Shown here: piece after piece, positions 42,554 to 50,790 of the stretch
How positions within the stretch are numbered: the first letter of the stretch is position 1
Layout of the letters: each line of letters begins with the position of its first letter
Source: Thermogemmatispora sp042408965
Lineage (GTDB): Bacteria; Chloroflexota; Ktedonobacteria; Ktedonobacterales; Ktedonobacteraceae
Direction: 5' to 3'
Assembly (NCBI GenBank): GCA_042408965.1
Contig: JBHOQN010000089.1
Coordinates: forward strand, 1 to 64,000
DNA: 64,000 bases
The notes under the pieces: model-generated
The model's input: only the letters and a program-made list of their open reading frames with translations
What the model was told of the DNA's origin: nothing
Database searches by the model: none
Translations under genes and position numbers: made by a program

Positions 42554-43468
42554 TTAATACCCGTAATCCACGGGAGCGGCGTAGCGATGCTCTTTGACCC
42601 CCAGGGCCTGGCAGCGCTCCTTCCCCAGCCGGGCCACATACTCCGCGCGCGTCTTGACACCTAGCACCCACTCGGCCAGCCACTCCTGGTAGCCCTCCGG
42701 GGTGCGCGTGCGCAGGTGGTAGTCATGGTAGAACTGATGGTCCCGGTCATAATAGCCCTGGACCGGTGCAGGGTGGGCGCCCCAGGGTTCATGCACGACG
42801 GCGCATACTTTGAAGGCCGGACCGAGAACGCGATTCGGATCACTCACCATGACAGCGTGCGAGACAATCTCTTCGGCAACGATGATCACCGCCCGCGCCG
42901 CCAGCATGGCCTCCTCGCAGATCCCCGTGTTGCCCCACAGATGAGCGTTGCCATCCTCGTCGCTGCGCTGCACATGGATGATGGCCACGTCAGGCTGCAG
43001 GGCCGGCACCAGCAAGAGCGGTGAGCCGTCAAAGGGCGAGGTCGCCTGCAGAAAGGTGGGATTCTTGCGCGGGATATCGCTGCCAAGCAGGGAGCGCGTG
43101 GGGATGTAGGGCGCGCCCAGGCTGGCAGCCCGCAGAGCCAGGCCAATGGTAAAGTTGCTATGGTCCTCAGTGACAATGGGCCGCGGAATAGCCCGCTCGC
43201 TGGCTCGGCGATAGCAGTGACCCAGGCCTTCACTGACGTTACCTACCCAGGCAGCCTTGATACGGGCCACACAGCCCGCCCCGATGAGCTGATCAAAGAG
43301 CATGTCCGAGATCGGCCCGATCAGGGTCAGATCGCGGCGCTGCTGGCGAATCAGCTCATGGCCCGCCGCAAAGGGTACGCATGGCTCCAGTGCCAGCCCC
43401 AGCGCCACAGAGGCACCATCGGGAACGTAGCGCGCGATCGCCTCGGTCATAGAGAGCAGTTTACTCAT
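42554..43468 (-). CDS. CoA-transferase family I, subunit A (GctA/IpdA-like)
   Basis: A 304-residue alpha subunit, partner of the subunit B encoded next. Family text includes PDGASVALGLALEPCVPFAAGHELIR, DLTLIGPISDMLFDQLIGAG, LLLVPALQPDVAIIHVQRSDEDGNAHLWG and IIVAEEIVSHAVMVSDPNRV. Its ATG overlaps the stop of the NHL lipoprotein gene (ATGA, 43465-43468), so translation is coupled. The heterodimer should exchange CoA between carboxylic acids, or hydrolyse a ring-derived CoA ester as IpdAB does. Which of these applies is undecided. Confidence 0.87.
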   Translation of the reverse strand: MSKLLSMTEAIARYVPDGASVALGLALEPCVPFAAGHELIRQQRRDLTLIGPISDMLFDQLIGAGCVARIKAAWVGNVSEGLGHCYRRASERAIPRPIVTEDHSNFTIGLALRAASLGAPYIPTRSLLGSDIPRKNPTFLQATSPFDGSPLLLVPALQPDVAIIHVQRSDEDGNAHLWGNTGICEEAMLAARAVIIVAEEIVSHAVMVSDPNRVLGPAFKVCAVVHEPWGAHPAPVQGYYDRDHQFYHDYHLRTRTPEGYQEWLAEWVLGVKTRAEYVARLGKERCQALGVKEHRYAAPVDYGY

Positions 43469-44430
43469 ACCGGCGTAAACTCCACGATCATATTCGCGTA
43501 ATCATCGGCCACAAAGATGTGGTCGTGCTGATCAAGCACCAGCCCCTGCGGTTCGATGAAGCCCTGGCGGGCCAGCGTTTCATGCTGGCCTGTGGCGGCA
43601 CGCACACGAATCAAGGCGTGCACGGCCGGGGCCAGATCGATGACCAGGATGTTACCATGCCGATCGATGGCCACATCATCTGGCATGCCAAAACCGCCCA
43701 GGCGCGTCTTCTGGCCACGCGGCGAGATGCGCCAGACGGCATGGCCGCACTCATCGGCCACATAGACGTTGCCGCGGGGATCGACGGCCGCCCCCACTGG
43801 CCGTACCATGCCGGAGGCCAGCAGGCGTAAGACCTTGCCGTCCAGGCTGACGCGATACACATCCCCGGTCGGGCTGTCAGGCACGATCAGCGTCTGCGTG
43901 GCGCTATCGAGGGCGATTCCATCAACGCCATCCTTGCAGGGCTTCGTGCTCGGCTGGCCCGGCAGAGTGCGCAGAACGGTGGGCATCGGCGCACCGGGGG
44001 CCAGTGCGAGCAGACGGTTCGTCCGCTGCTCCGCAATAATGATTGTACCATTCTGAAGCACAGCCAGCCCTTCAGGTCCGGCCAGCCCACGCGCCAGCAC
44101 GGCCACGGAGCCATCGCTGTTGAGACGATTGACGGTTCCGTTCAAAGCGTCGCTGAAGAGCAGCTGGCCCTGCCTGTCAAAGGTGAGATCATCGGGCCGA
44201 CCAACGCCGCGTAACACCACCTGCGCACGGTAGCGCGCCGGCGTCCCATCGGCAGGGGGAGCGATGGTCGGCGTGGGCGTCAGGGTCGCGCGCGCCTGCC
44301 CCGTCGGGGTCGCGCGCAAGGCACTGGCAGCAGGGCGAGCCGCCGGCGCAGAGGAAGCTGTCGTACAGGCAGTGAAGATCATCGCGCAGAGCAGCAGAGC
44401 CGCCACGATCCTCGAACGATCTCCTGGCAT
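43465..44430 (-). CDS. NHL-repeat lipoprotein
   Basis: A 321-residue exported protein. The signal segment IVAALLLCAMIFTAC ends in a lipobox-like cysteine, then comes a Thr/Pro/Ala linker of about 40 residues, then six or so NHL/SMP-30-type beta-propeller blades (PDDLTFDRQGQLLFSD, PVGAAVDPRGNVYVADE, PQGLVLDQHDHIFVADD). AAGGAG lies 5 nt before ATG 44430. It overlaps the CoA-transferase A start by 4 nt, an unusual coupling of a surface propeller with a cytosolic CoA-transferase. It may bind or hydrolyse the operon's substrate. Confidence 0.8.
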   Translation of the reverse strand: MPGDRSRIVAALLLCAMIFTACTTASSAPAARPAASALRATPTGQARATLTPTPTIAPPADGTPARYRAQVVLRGVGRPDDLTFDRQGQLLFSDALNGTVNRLNSDGSVAVLARGLAGPEGLAVLQNGTIIIAEQRTNRLLALAPGAPMPTVLRTLPGQPSTKPCKDGVDGIALDSATQTLIVPDSPTGDVYRVSLDGKVLRLLASGMVRPVGAAVDPRGNVYVADECGHAVWRISPRGQKTRLGGFGMPDDVAIDRHGNILVIDLAPAVHALIRVRAATGQHETLARQGFIEPQGLVLDQHDHIFVADDYANMIVEFTPV

Positions 44431-44731
44431 AGCGTCTCCTTCCCGAAAGCCTCGATCAGGAGTCAGATCAGGCATCAAGACCCGCCGTGGCGTCCCCCCG
44501 GGATCGAGCGCATGGATCTCACCCCGGATCATCTCCGGTGGGAACCACCTGCGGTCTATAGCCATCGTACCACACACCCGGACCCTCGGGAAACCTGGAG
44601 CGGCTCCCGCTCTCTCGCTCGCTGCTGCCCCACTCTGCTCTGTTGTGCTCTGTCAGGCTGCCAGGACAGAGGGGATTGCACGGGGGACAGCATGGGGTGA
44701 ACGCAGAGGAGGCGCCGGCTGCGCTGCTGGC
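44431..44731. other. Gap between lipoprotein and xdhC genes
   Basis: Contains the leader of the CoA-transferase operon (minus strand) and the region after xdhC. No gene or clear promoter found. Confidence 0.35.
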
Positions 44732-45562
44732 TCAGGCGCCGATGGGCGTCAACTCGTCAAGCAGATGGTGCAGGGTTTTCAGAGGCGCGCCGGAGCCGCT
44801 GCGCCGCTCCATGACGATCTCGGCGGCGATGCTGAGCGCGATCTCCTGAGGAGTGACGGCGCCAATGTCGAGGCCGATTGGCGTGTGGACGCGGGCGAGA
44901 CGCTCGCGCGGAATGCCGGCTTTGAGCAGGTTGCGGAAGATGGTGCGAATCTTGCCGGCGCTGCCGATCATGCCCACATAGGCAGCCTCGCTTTCAAGAG
45001 CGGCACGCAGGGCCTCTTCATCGAGACGATGGCCGCGGGTGACGACGACCACCCAGGTGGAAGGATCGGGCTGCAGTTCGCGTATGGTCTGGGCGATGTC
45101 GCCAAATACGAGCTGCACCTTCTCGCCGAAGCTGTGGGGATCGGCCAGCTCGCGCCGGTCATCGACGACGAGAATGCGAAAATCCAGGTCCACCGCTAAG
45201 CGCGCCAGAGCCTGAGCTACCTGCCCGGCCCCGGCAATGATGAGGCGGGGCTCGGGCGAGAGCACTTCAATGAAGACCTCCAGGGTGGCCCCGCAGCTAC
45301 CGACGGCTTCGTCGGGGTCGATGTGCAGATGGGTGAGCAGGGAACGCCCTTCTTGCAGGGCCTGGCGAATGGCGGTCACGGCCTGCTCATCTACACGGCT
45401 CGCGCCGAAGCTGCCGCTGACCTCGCCGTCGGGCCGCACCAGCATCTTGGTGCCGATATCGCACGGCGCCGCCCCGATGGTCTTGACGACTGTCGCGATA
45501 CCAATGCGCCCGCCACGCTGCAGGGCGGCCTGAATTTCGTTGTAGATGATGGTGGAACTCAT
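44732..45562 (-). CDS. xdhC: XdhC-family molybdenum-enzyme maturation protein (orphan)
   Basis: A 276-residue XdhC/CoxI-like protein that inserts or protects sulfurated molybdenum cofactor for xanthine dehydrogenase or CO dehydrogenase type enzymes. The N-terminal XdhC domain begins with RGGRIGIATVVKTIGAAP and includes VGSCGATLEVFIE. The Rossmann C-terminal domain has IIAGAGQVAQALARL and later YVGMIGSAGKIRTIF. No molybdoenzyme gene is present in the window. The ribosome-binding site is weak; an extended -10 promoter lies 50 nt upstream. Confidence 0.87.
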   Translation of the reverse strand: MSSTIIYNEIQAALQRGGRIGIATVVKTIGAAPCDIGTKMLVRPDGEVSGSFGASRVDEQAVTAIRQALQEGRSLLTHLHIDPDEAVGSCGATLEVFIEVLSPEPRLIIAGAGQVAQALARLAVDLDFRILVVDDRRELADPHSFGEKVQLVFGDIAQTIRELQPDPSTWVVVVTRGHRLDEEALRAALESEAAYVGMIGSAGKIRTIFRNLLKAGIPRERLARVHTPIGLDIGAVTPQEIALSIAAEIVMERRSGSGAPLKTLHHLLDELTPIGA

Positions 45563-45611
45563 GGCTGTGCTACATCCCGTCGATACTCAGTGACTGAATA
45601 GGATACTCTCC

Positions 45612-45620
45612 ATTATACCA
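45612..45620 (-). promoter_or_regulatory. Extended -10 promoter of xdhC
   Basis: Minus strand TGGTATAAT: TG, one base, then perfect TATAAT (45612-45617), 50 nt before the start codon. Confidence 0.5.
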
Positions 45621-45821
45621 TAGCATGGTGAGAAAACCTGACCCTCTTGACCGCTACCGAGGATCAGGCGAGGCAGAGCCCAGCGACTTCGTCATCGTTC
45701 TCAGCGGCCAGGATTGCTCGCTCTCTCTATCTGTTTGCTCGCTCGTTCGTTCGCCTGCTTTTCCGCTTTCCCCCCTCTCCCAGAGAAGGATTCTCTGACG
45801 GCTGAGAGCCAGGCTGTCAGC

Positions 45822-45850
45822 TTGACAGAATTTCGTAGGCAGGCTATACT
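45822..45850 (+). promoter_or_regulatory. Consensus promoter of Rad52-like gene
   Basis: TTGACA (45822-45827), 17-nt spacer, TATACT (45845-45850), 60 nt before the ATG. This is the best sigma-70-type match in the window. Confidence 0.75.
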
Positions 45851-45909
45851 GTTAGAACAAAGTTTCTATTCTTGAAGGACAAGCAGTCAGATAGATAGAG
45901 GAGATCCTG

Positions 45910-46662
45910 ATGACCGACCAGCACAACGGACAGAGCCGCGAAGAGCCGCGTCTGCGCTTCAATCCCAATGAACACCTCCTGCAGATCAAGACGGGGAACC
46001 GCGGCGAACTCAGAGACTACCTGCCGGTACAGTGGCGGCTGGTCTGGTTCCGCGAACTCTGCCCCCAGGGAACCATCGAGACCGAGATGGTGCATCTGGA
46101 TCTGGAGCGCGAGACTGAGGAAGAGTATTACGGGTATAACAGCGAGACGCGGCGCAATGAGCGCATGGTGCGACGCGCCCGTGGCTTCGTGATCTTTCGC
46201 GCCGTTGTCAGCGACGGCAAAGGCGGCAAAGCCACAGGCACCAAGTCCGAGAAAGCCGCCAGCTTCCCCGACTTCATCGAGAAGGCTGAGACCGGCGCCA
46301 TCGGGCGTGCCCTGGCGGCCCTCGGCTTCGGAACGCAGTTTGCCCCCGAACTGGACGAGGAGCACCGCATCGTCGATGCCCCCGTCGAGCGCAACGGCGA
46401 CGGTGGTGGAGCCCCCGAGACTCGCTCGCGCTCCGCCAGTGAGAGCGACGCGAGCCGCACGCGATCAGCACGGCCAAGCGGCATTGATGAGCAGGCCCCC
46501 GCCAGCGAGCAGCAACTGGCCAGCATCCGCAAGCTGTGCGAGAGCCTTGGCAAGCAGGAACCAGAGCACATGGCCTCCTGGAGCTACGGCGAAGCGCGCG
46601 CTCTCATCCTGCAACTCAGCCGCGAATATCGCGCACGCAATGAGAGTCGTAAGGCCTCGTGA
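45910..46662 (+). CDS. Putative Rad52/Sak-like single-strand annealing protein
   Basis: Product of 250 residues. The N-terminal 145 residues carry the pattern of phage-type Rad52/Sak or related ssDNA-annealing proteins: YLPVQWRLVWFRELCPQG, GFVIFRAVVSDGKGG, and IEKAETGAIGRALAALGFGTQF. A Ser/Arg-rich linker and a small helical C-terminal domain (ASEQQLASIRKLCESLG) follow, also seen attached to phage recombination proteins. The likely role is DNA repair or recombination. There are no phage genes around it; it is expressed from a consensus promoter with a small gene downstream. Family assignment is by eye. Confidence 0.6.
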   Translation: MTDQHNGQSREEPRLRFNPNEHLLQIKTGNRGELRDYLPVQWRLVWFRELCPQGTIETEMVHLDLERETEEEYYGYNSETRRNERMVRRARGFVIFRAVVSDGKGGKATGTKSEKAASFPDFIEKAETGAIGRALAALGFGTQFAPELDEEHRIVDAPVERNGDGGGAPETRSRSASESDASRTRSARPSGIDEQAPASEQQLASIRKLCESLGKQEPEHMASWSYGEARALILQLSREYRARNESRKAS

Positions 46663-46683
46663 GGCCAGGCGGAAGGGAATGGT

Positions 46684-46893
46684 ATGATGATCTCACTCAA
46701 ACAGCTACAGTACGCGGAGCAGCGCATGCGCAACCTCTGGCACGAGATGGTCGTCGCCGAGGAGCGCGGGGCCTCAGCGGTTGAGCTGGAGCGCATGTAC
46801 GACGCCTACCTGCAGGTGCTGGCCGCCTACCTGCGCTGCTACACGGCCTATCAGGACGAGCAGGGGGGCGTCAACATTCACCGCTGCGCCTGA
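46684..46893 (+). CDS. Small helical protein co-transcribed with Rad52-like gene
   Basis: A 69-residue protein of two helices (LKQLQYAEQRMRNLWHEMVV, VELERMYDAYLQVLAAYLRCY) with a short polar tail. ATG 46684 or 46687 follows GGAAGGG and lies 21 nt after the preceding stop, so the two form an operon. No domain recognised. Operon position suggests an accessory to the putative annealing protein. Confidence 0.65.
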   Translation: MMISLKQLQYAEQRMRNLWHEMVVAEERGASAVELERMYDAYLQVLAAYLRCYTAYQDEQGGVNIHRCA

Positions 46894-46974
46894 CATAGAC
46901 CCCGCTCGCGTCATTCGCCCTCCTTGACGTTCCTGCGCAGGGCGGGACGATCCAACCACGAGCGAGAGACACCA

Positions 46975-47009
46975 GAGGACCCGGACAGAGAGTGTGCTGC
47001 CGGGTCCTC
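46975..47009. terminator. 10-bp hairpin between convergent genes
   Basis: GAGGACCCGG (46975-46984) and CCGGGTCCTC (47000-47009) are perfectly complementary around a 15-nt loop. It lies between the ends of the 69-residue gene and the hydrolase gene. No T tract. Confidence 0.45.
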
Positions 47010-47028
47010 CCCTGTGCTTCCGTTCCAC

Positions 47029-47916
47029 TCAGAGGGAGGCCAGAAACTCCTGTATGGCCTGCGCCACGGCCTCCGGTGCGTCGAAGAGCAGCAGATGGCC
47101 AGCCTGAGGCACCACCACCAGACGCGAACCAGGGATCTCGCGCTGAAGACGCCGCGCATACTGCAGGGGATTCTGCTGATCTTCCTCCCCCCAGAGAATG
47201 AGGACCGGCTTTCCCAACTGGCGCAGATCGCTGGAGACAGCGTTAGAGTAGCTCGGCACCAGATTGCGAAGATGCTGGTAGAGCACCTCCTTGTGGAGTT
47301 CGCTGTTCCAGTGATTGACAAACTCGTCGACCACCTGCGTCAGTTGCTCCGGGCGGGCCGAGGCCTTCGGCAGCGTCGCGCGCAGATCGCGCAGGACCTC
47401 CTCGACGCTGGCCCGTTTGGGGGCATCATATTCCTGGCGCTCCTTCATGTTCGGCAATGGCCAGTCCTCTGCAATCGTATGCAGATAACAGACCGTATCG
47501 ATCAGCACCAGGGCCGCCACGCGCTCGCGGCTCAGGCGCGTCGCCAGGATCTGCGCCACGCCGCCGCCGAGGCCATGGCCAACCAGGACCACATTGCGCA
47601 GATCGAGCTGCTCCAGGAACATCGCCAGATAGTCGGCATGCCCCCACAGCGAGGTATCCGCCGGCCAGGGGTGGTCTGAGAGGCCATAGCCCAGCAGGTC
47701 GAGCACGTAGATCGCCCGCCCGCAGTCCGCCAGACGCGGCACGACCTCGCGCCAGGTAAAGGCGCCGCCCAGCAGATCGTGGAGCAGCACCAGCGCCCCC
47801 TCTGTTCCATGCTCTGCGCCATAGACATAGTAATTCAGATCATAATGGATCAGGTGAATGGAGCGCTGTTCGCCGGCGCCCGCCACCTGTGATCTCTCCG
47901 CTGTACTCTGCGTCAT
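47029..47916 (-). CDS. Alpha/beta-hydrolase-fold protein lacking the nucleophile
   Basis: A 295-residue alpha/beta hydrolase-1 protein with HG-type oxyanion region LLHDLLGGAFTWREVVPRL, acid residue in LWGEEDQQNP and catalytic-type His in QAGHLLLFDAPE. The nucleophile elbow, normally GxSxG, reads GHGLGG here: the codon is GGC where AGC (Ser) would be expected. The rest of the fold is intact, so it may be a binding or regulatory protein, or a recently inactivated enzyme. GAGGAG lies 10 nt before ATG 47916. Enolase is encoded just upstream on the same strand. Confidence 0.85.
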   Translation of the reverse strand: MTQSTAERSQVAGAGEQRSIHLIHYDLNYYVYGAEHGTEGALVLLHDLLGGAFTWREVVPRLADCGRAIYVLDLLGYGLSDHPWPADTSLWGHADYLAMFLEQLDLRNVVLVGHGLGGGVAQILATRLSRERVAALVLIDTVCYLHTIAEDWPLPNMKERQEYDAPKRASVEEVLRDLRATLPKASARPEQLTQVVDEFVNHWNSELHKEVLYQHLRNLVPSYSNAVSSDLRQLGKPVLILWGEEDQQNPLQYARRLQREIPGSRLVVVPQAGHLLLFDAPEAVAQAIQEFLASL

Positions 47917-47988
47917 ACGTGTACGTCTCCTCAATTCCCGAAGGAGGTGATCGCACCTGATCTCACGCGCTCAGCAAGCGCGCACACA

Positions 47989-49320
47989 CTACCCCTGGGC
48001 GCGCGCGAAGAGGGCCGGCACATTGTAGAAGGCGCTGAAGCCGGCGTAGCGCGCCGTGGCCTCGCCCAGGGCCTCCTCAATGGCCAGCAAGCGGTTGTAC
48101 TTGGCAACGCGCTCACTACGCGCTGGCGCGCCGGTCTTGATCTGACCGGCGTTGGTGGCCACCACCAGGTCGGCGATCGTCGTATCCTCGGTCTCGCCTG
48201 ACCGATGGGAGACCACCGCCGTAAAAGCCGCTCGCTTCGCCATCTCGATGGCCTCGAGGGTCTCGGTCAGCGTGCCAATTTGATTGAGCTTGATGAGAAT
48301 GGAGTTAGCCGCCTGCTCCTCAATACCCCGCCTGAGGCGCGCTGTGTTGGTGACGAAGAGATCGTCGCCCACGAGCTGCACACGCCCGCCCAGGCGCTGA
48401 CGCAGCAGCGACCAGCCCTCCCAGTCATCCTCGGCCAGGCCATCCTCAATGGAGATCAGCGGATACTCGCGCACCCACTGCTCGTAGAGATCGACCATCT
48501 CGCGCGATGAGAGCGTGCGGCCCTCGCGCGCGAGCACATACTTGCCGTCCTGATAGAGTTCGCTGGCCGCCGGGTCCATGCCCAGGAACATATCCACGCC
48601 TGGACGATAGCCTGCTGCCTCGATGGCCGTCAGGATCAACTCCAGCGGCTCACGATTGGAGGCCAGGGAGGGAGCAAAACCGCCCTCATCTCCGACATTC
48701 GTATTATACTGCTTGCTGTGCAAGACCTTCTTCAGGCTCTGATAGACCTCGGCGCCCATGCGCAGGGCCTCGCGGAAGCTGCGCGCCCCCACCGGGAGAA
48801 TCATGTACTCCTGGAGGTCGGCAGAATTGTCAGCGTGCTTGCCACCATTGAGGATATTCATCATAGGTACGGGCAGCACGCTTGCGGAGACGCCCCCCAG
48901 ATAGCGATAGAGCGGCTGCTGGCAGGCGCTGGCAGCCGCCTTTGCCAGGGCGAGCGAGACACCCAGGATGGCGTTGGCCCCCAGCTTTCCCTTATTGGGC
49001 GTGCCATCCAGCTCGATCATCAGGCGATCCAGGGCCACCTGCGCGGCGGCATCGCGGCCCACCAGGGCCGTGCGGATAGTGGTATTCACATGGTCCACGG
49101 CTTGCAGCACGCCCTTCCCCCCATAGCGCTGGCGATCGCCGTCGCGCAGTTCAACGGCTTCGTGGACCCCCGTGGAGGCTCCTGAGGGCACCGCCGCCAC
49201 GCCATGAGCACCGCCCCTGAGCCAGACCTCGACCTCAATGGTCGGATTGCCGCGTGAGTCGAGAATCTCGCGTGCAGCGATCTCCTCGACGATCGTACGT
49301 CCTGTGCTTACAACAGGCAT
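47989..49320 (-). CDS. eno: Enolase
   Basis: Glycolytic/gluconeogenic enzyme that interconverts 2-phosphoglycerate and phosphoenolpyruvate. The 443 residues contain EILDSRGNPTIEVEV, NGGKHADN, the metal-site region around LISIEDGLAEDDWEGW, ILIKLNQIGTLTET with the catalytic lysine, and VVSHRSGETED. AGAGAGG lies 8 nt before ATG 49320; the longer frame to 49377 is not supported. It is a few residues longer than usual because of a short N-terminal extension (MPVVSTG). Confidence 0.96.
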   Translation of the reverse strand: MPVVSTGRTIVEEIAAREILDSRGNPTIEVEVWLRGGAHGVAAVPSGASTGVHEAVELRDGDRQRYGGKGVLQAVDHVNTTIRTALVGRDAAAQVALDRLMIELDGTPNKGKLGANAILGVSLALAKAAASACQQPLYRYLGGVSASVLPVPMMNILNGGKHADNSADLQEYMILPVGARSFREALRMGAEVYQSLKKVLHSKQYNTNVGDEGGFAPSLASNREPLELILTAIEAAGYRPGVDMFLGMDPAASELYQDGKYVLAREGRTLSSREMVDLYEQWVREYPLISIEDGLAEDDWEGWSLLRQRLGGRVQLVGDDLFVTNTARLRRGIEEQAANSILIKLNQIGTLTETLEAIEMAKRAAFTAVVSHRSGETEDTTIADLVVATNAGQIKTGAPARSERVAKYNRLLAIEEALGEATARYAGFSAFYNVPALFARAQG

Positions 49321-49627
49321 AAAAATACCTCTCTCTGCTGATCGTTTGCATCCTGATCGTTGATGATAGCGCAGCATTGCTCACGTTTGCCGGCTGTATT
49401 GTACATCGCAACCGCCACTTCGACAAGCTCTCCCCAGGCAGCAGCCGACAGAGGCCGACCTGGCAGAGCAGCGCTGCAGGCGTCCCGCTCGTCGAGACGG
49501 AAAGCAGATCAGGCCAGCGCGGGGAGCGAGTCGGTCATGCTGCTCGCACTGCGAGGCCAGGGCAGCCACGCTCTGGCCTGCGGCAAGCAGAGGGCCGAGG
49601 GCCTGGGCCCGGTGTCTGCCCCTCTGT
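49321..49627. other. Gap between hisC and eno
   Basis: Upstream region of eno on the minus strand. A plus-strand frame crosses it without a ribosome-binding site or family match. No structure recognised. Confidence 0.35.
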
Positions 49628-50773
49628 TCAGGAGGAGAGCGACTCCTGCGAGCGGCGCGCCGCGCCGGGCATCACCTCGGAGAGCGCGCGCGCCAGCAGA
49701 TCGGTATGTTCTGGCAGGCCGACGGTCACGCGCAGCACGTTGCGCAGATAGGGATGCTGGAAATAGCGCAGGAGAATGCCATGCGCCTCAACAGAGGCGC
49801 GCACATCGTCGATGGTGATGGCCTCATCGGTCACATGCGCCATGATGAAGTTGCCCTGCGAGGGAACTGGCTCCAGATAGGGCTGGGCAGCCAGCACCGC
49901 AAAGAGGCGCTCGCGCTCTTCGATCAGGCGCTGCACACGCTCCCAGACGCAATCCAGATGGGCCAGGGTCTCAATGGCCGCGATGTGCCCGGCCACATTC
50001 ACCTCGAAAGGACACTGTGCACGTCGCAGATAGCCGGCGATCCATTCGGGGAAGAGGCCATAGCCGATGCGCAGCCCGGCCAGGCCGGCCCACTTGCTGA
50101 AGGAGCGTAGCACCACCAGATTCTCATATTCCGGCACCAGATGCGCCATGCCCCGCGGCTGCTGCGAGAATTCGACGTAGGCTTCATCCACCACCACGAT
50201 GCGCCCGGTCTCCAGCAGACGCAGAATGTCCTCGGGCGCCACCAGATTGCCAGTGGGATTATTAGGAGAACAGAGCACAATCAGCCTGGTTTCGGGAGTC
50301 AGGGAGGTGAGAATGGCATCAACATCAAGCTCGTAGTGCTCTGTGCGGGGCACCTCCACCACATAGGCGCCGCAGAGCGTCGTCACCGTCGTGTAGAGCG
50401 TGAAGGTCGGGGGACAGCAGATGATGTTATCCCCAACCGAGAGGAAGACATGCCAGAGCAGGTTGATCAACTCATTGCTGCCATGGCTCAGCACAATGAA
50501 GCGCTCATCGAGGCCAGTGAAGCTGGCCAGTGCACGCCGCAGGGCAGTCGAGTCGGTATCAGGATAGTGGTTATAGTTGAGATGGTTCCCCAGAGCGGCG
50601 AGAACAGGAGGAATGGGTCCATAAGGATTTTCATTGCTATTGAGTTTGATCAGCCGCTCGGCAGGAATACCGGTGCGGAGCGTAAAAGCTTCTAGAGATT
50701 CACCTGGCACATAAGGAGCAATACGATTGATCTCTGGACGAACCTGGACGATACGAGAGGCATATGGTTGCAT
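49628..50773 (-). CDS. hisC: Histidinol-phosphate aminotransferase
   Basis: PLP-dependent class I/II aminotransferase of histidine biosynthesis. The 381-residue sequence shows the N-terminal LIKLNSNENPYGP, FIVLSHGSNELINLL, LCSPNNPTGNLV, VVDEAYVEFSQ and the PLP-lysine segment VLRSFSKWAGLAGLRIGY, which is characteristic of HisC. It lies 17 nt after a membrane-protein gene with which it is probably co-transcribed. No other histidine genes are here. Closely related aminotransferases (phenylalanine or cobalamin pathway) are a lesser possibility. Confidence 0.9.
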   Translation of the reverse strand: MQPYASRIVQVRPEINRIAPYVPGESLEAFTLRTGIPAERLIKLNSNENPYGPIPPVLAALGNHLNYNHYPDTDSTALRRALASFTGLDERFIVLSHGSNELINLLWHVFLSVGDNIICCPPTFTLYTTVTTLCGAYVVEVPRTEHYELDVDAILTSLTPETRLIVLCSPNNPTGNLVAPEDILRLLETGRIVVVDEAYVEFSQQPRGMAHLVPEYENLVVLRSFSKWAGLAGLRIGYGLFPEWIAGYLRRAQCPFEVNVAGHIAAIETLAHLDCVWERVQRLIEERERLFAVLAAQPYLEPVPSQGNFIMAHVTDEAITIDDVRASVEAHGILLRYFQHPYLRNVLRVTVGLPEHTDLLARALSEVMPGAARRSQESLSS

Positions 50774-50790
50774 GGGCTTATCTATCCATC

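Larger units (their letters stand above)
45563..45909. other. Divergent intergenic region
   Basis: Holds the xdhC promoter (minus) and the promoter of the Rad52-like gene (plus). GCTCGCT/TTCG tetramers repeat near 45717-45765. No gene seen. Confidence 0.45.

Noticed and set aside
47940..47960. AAGGAGGTGATC, a perfect extended Shine-Dalgarno on the plus strand
   Set aside because: No suitable start codon and family-like frame follow on that strand; probably chance within the hydrolase-enolase spacer.
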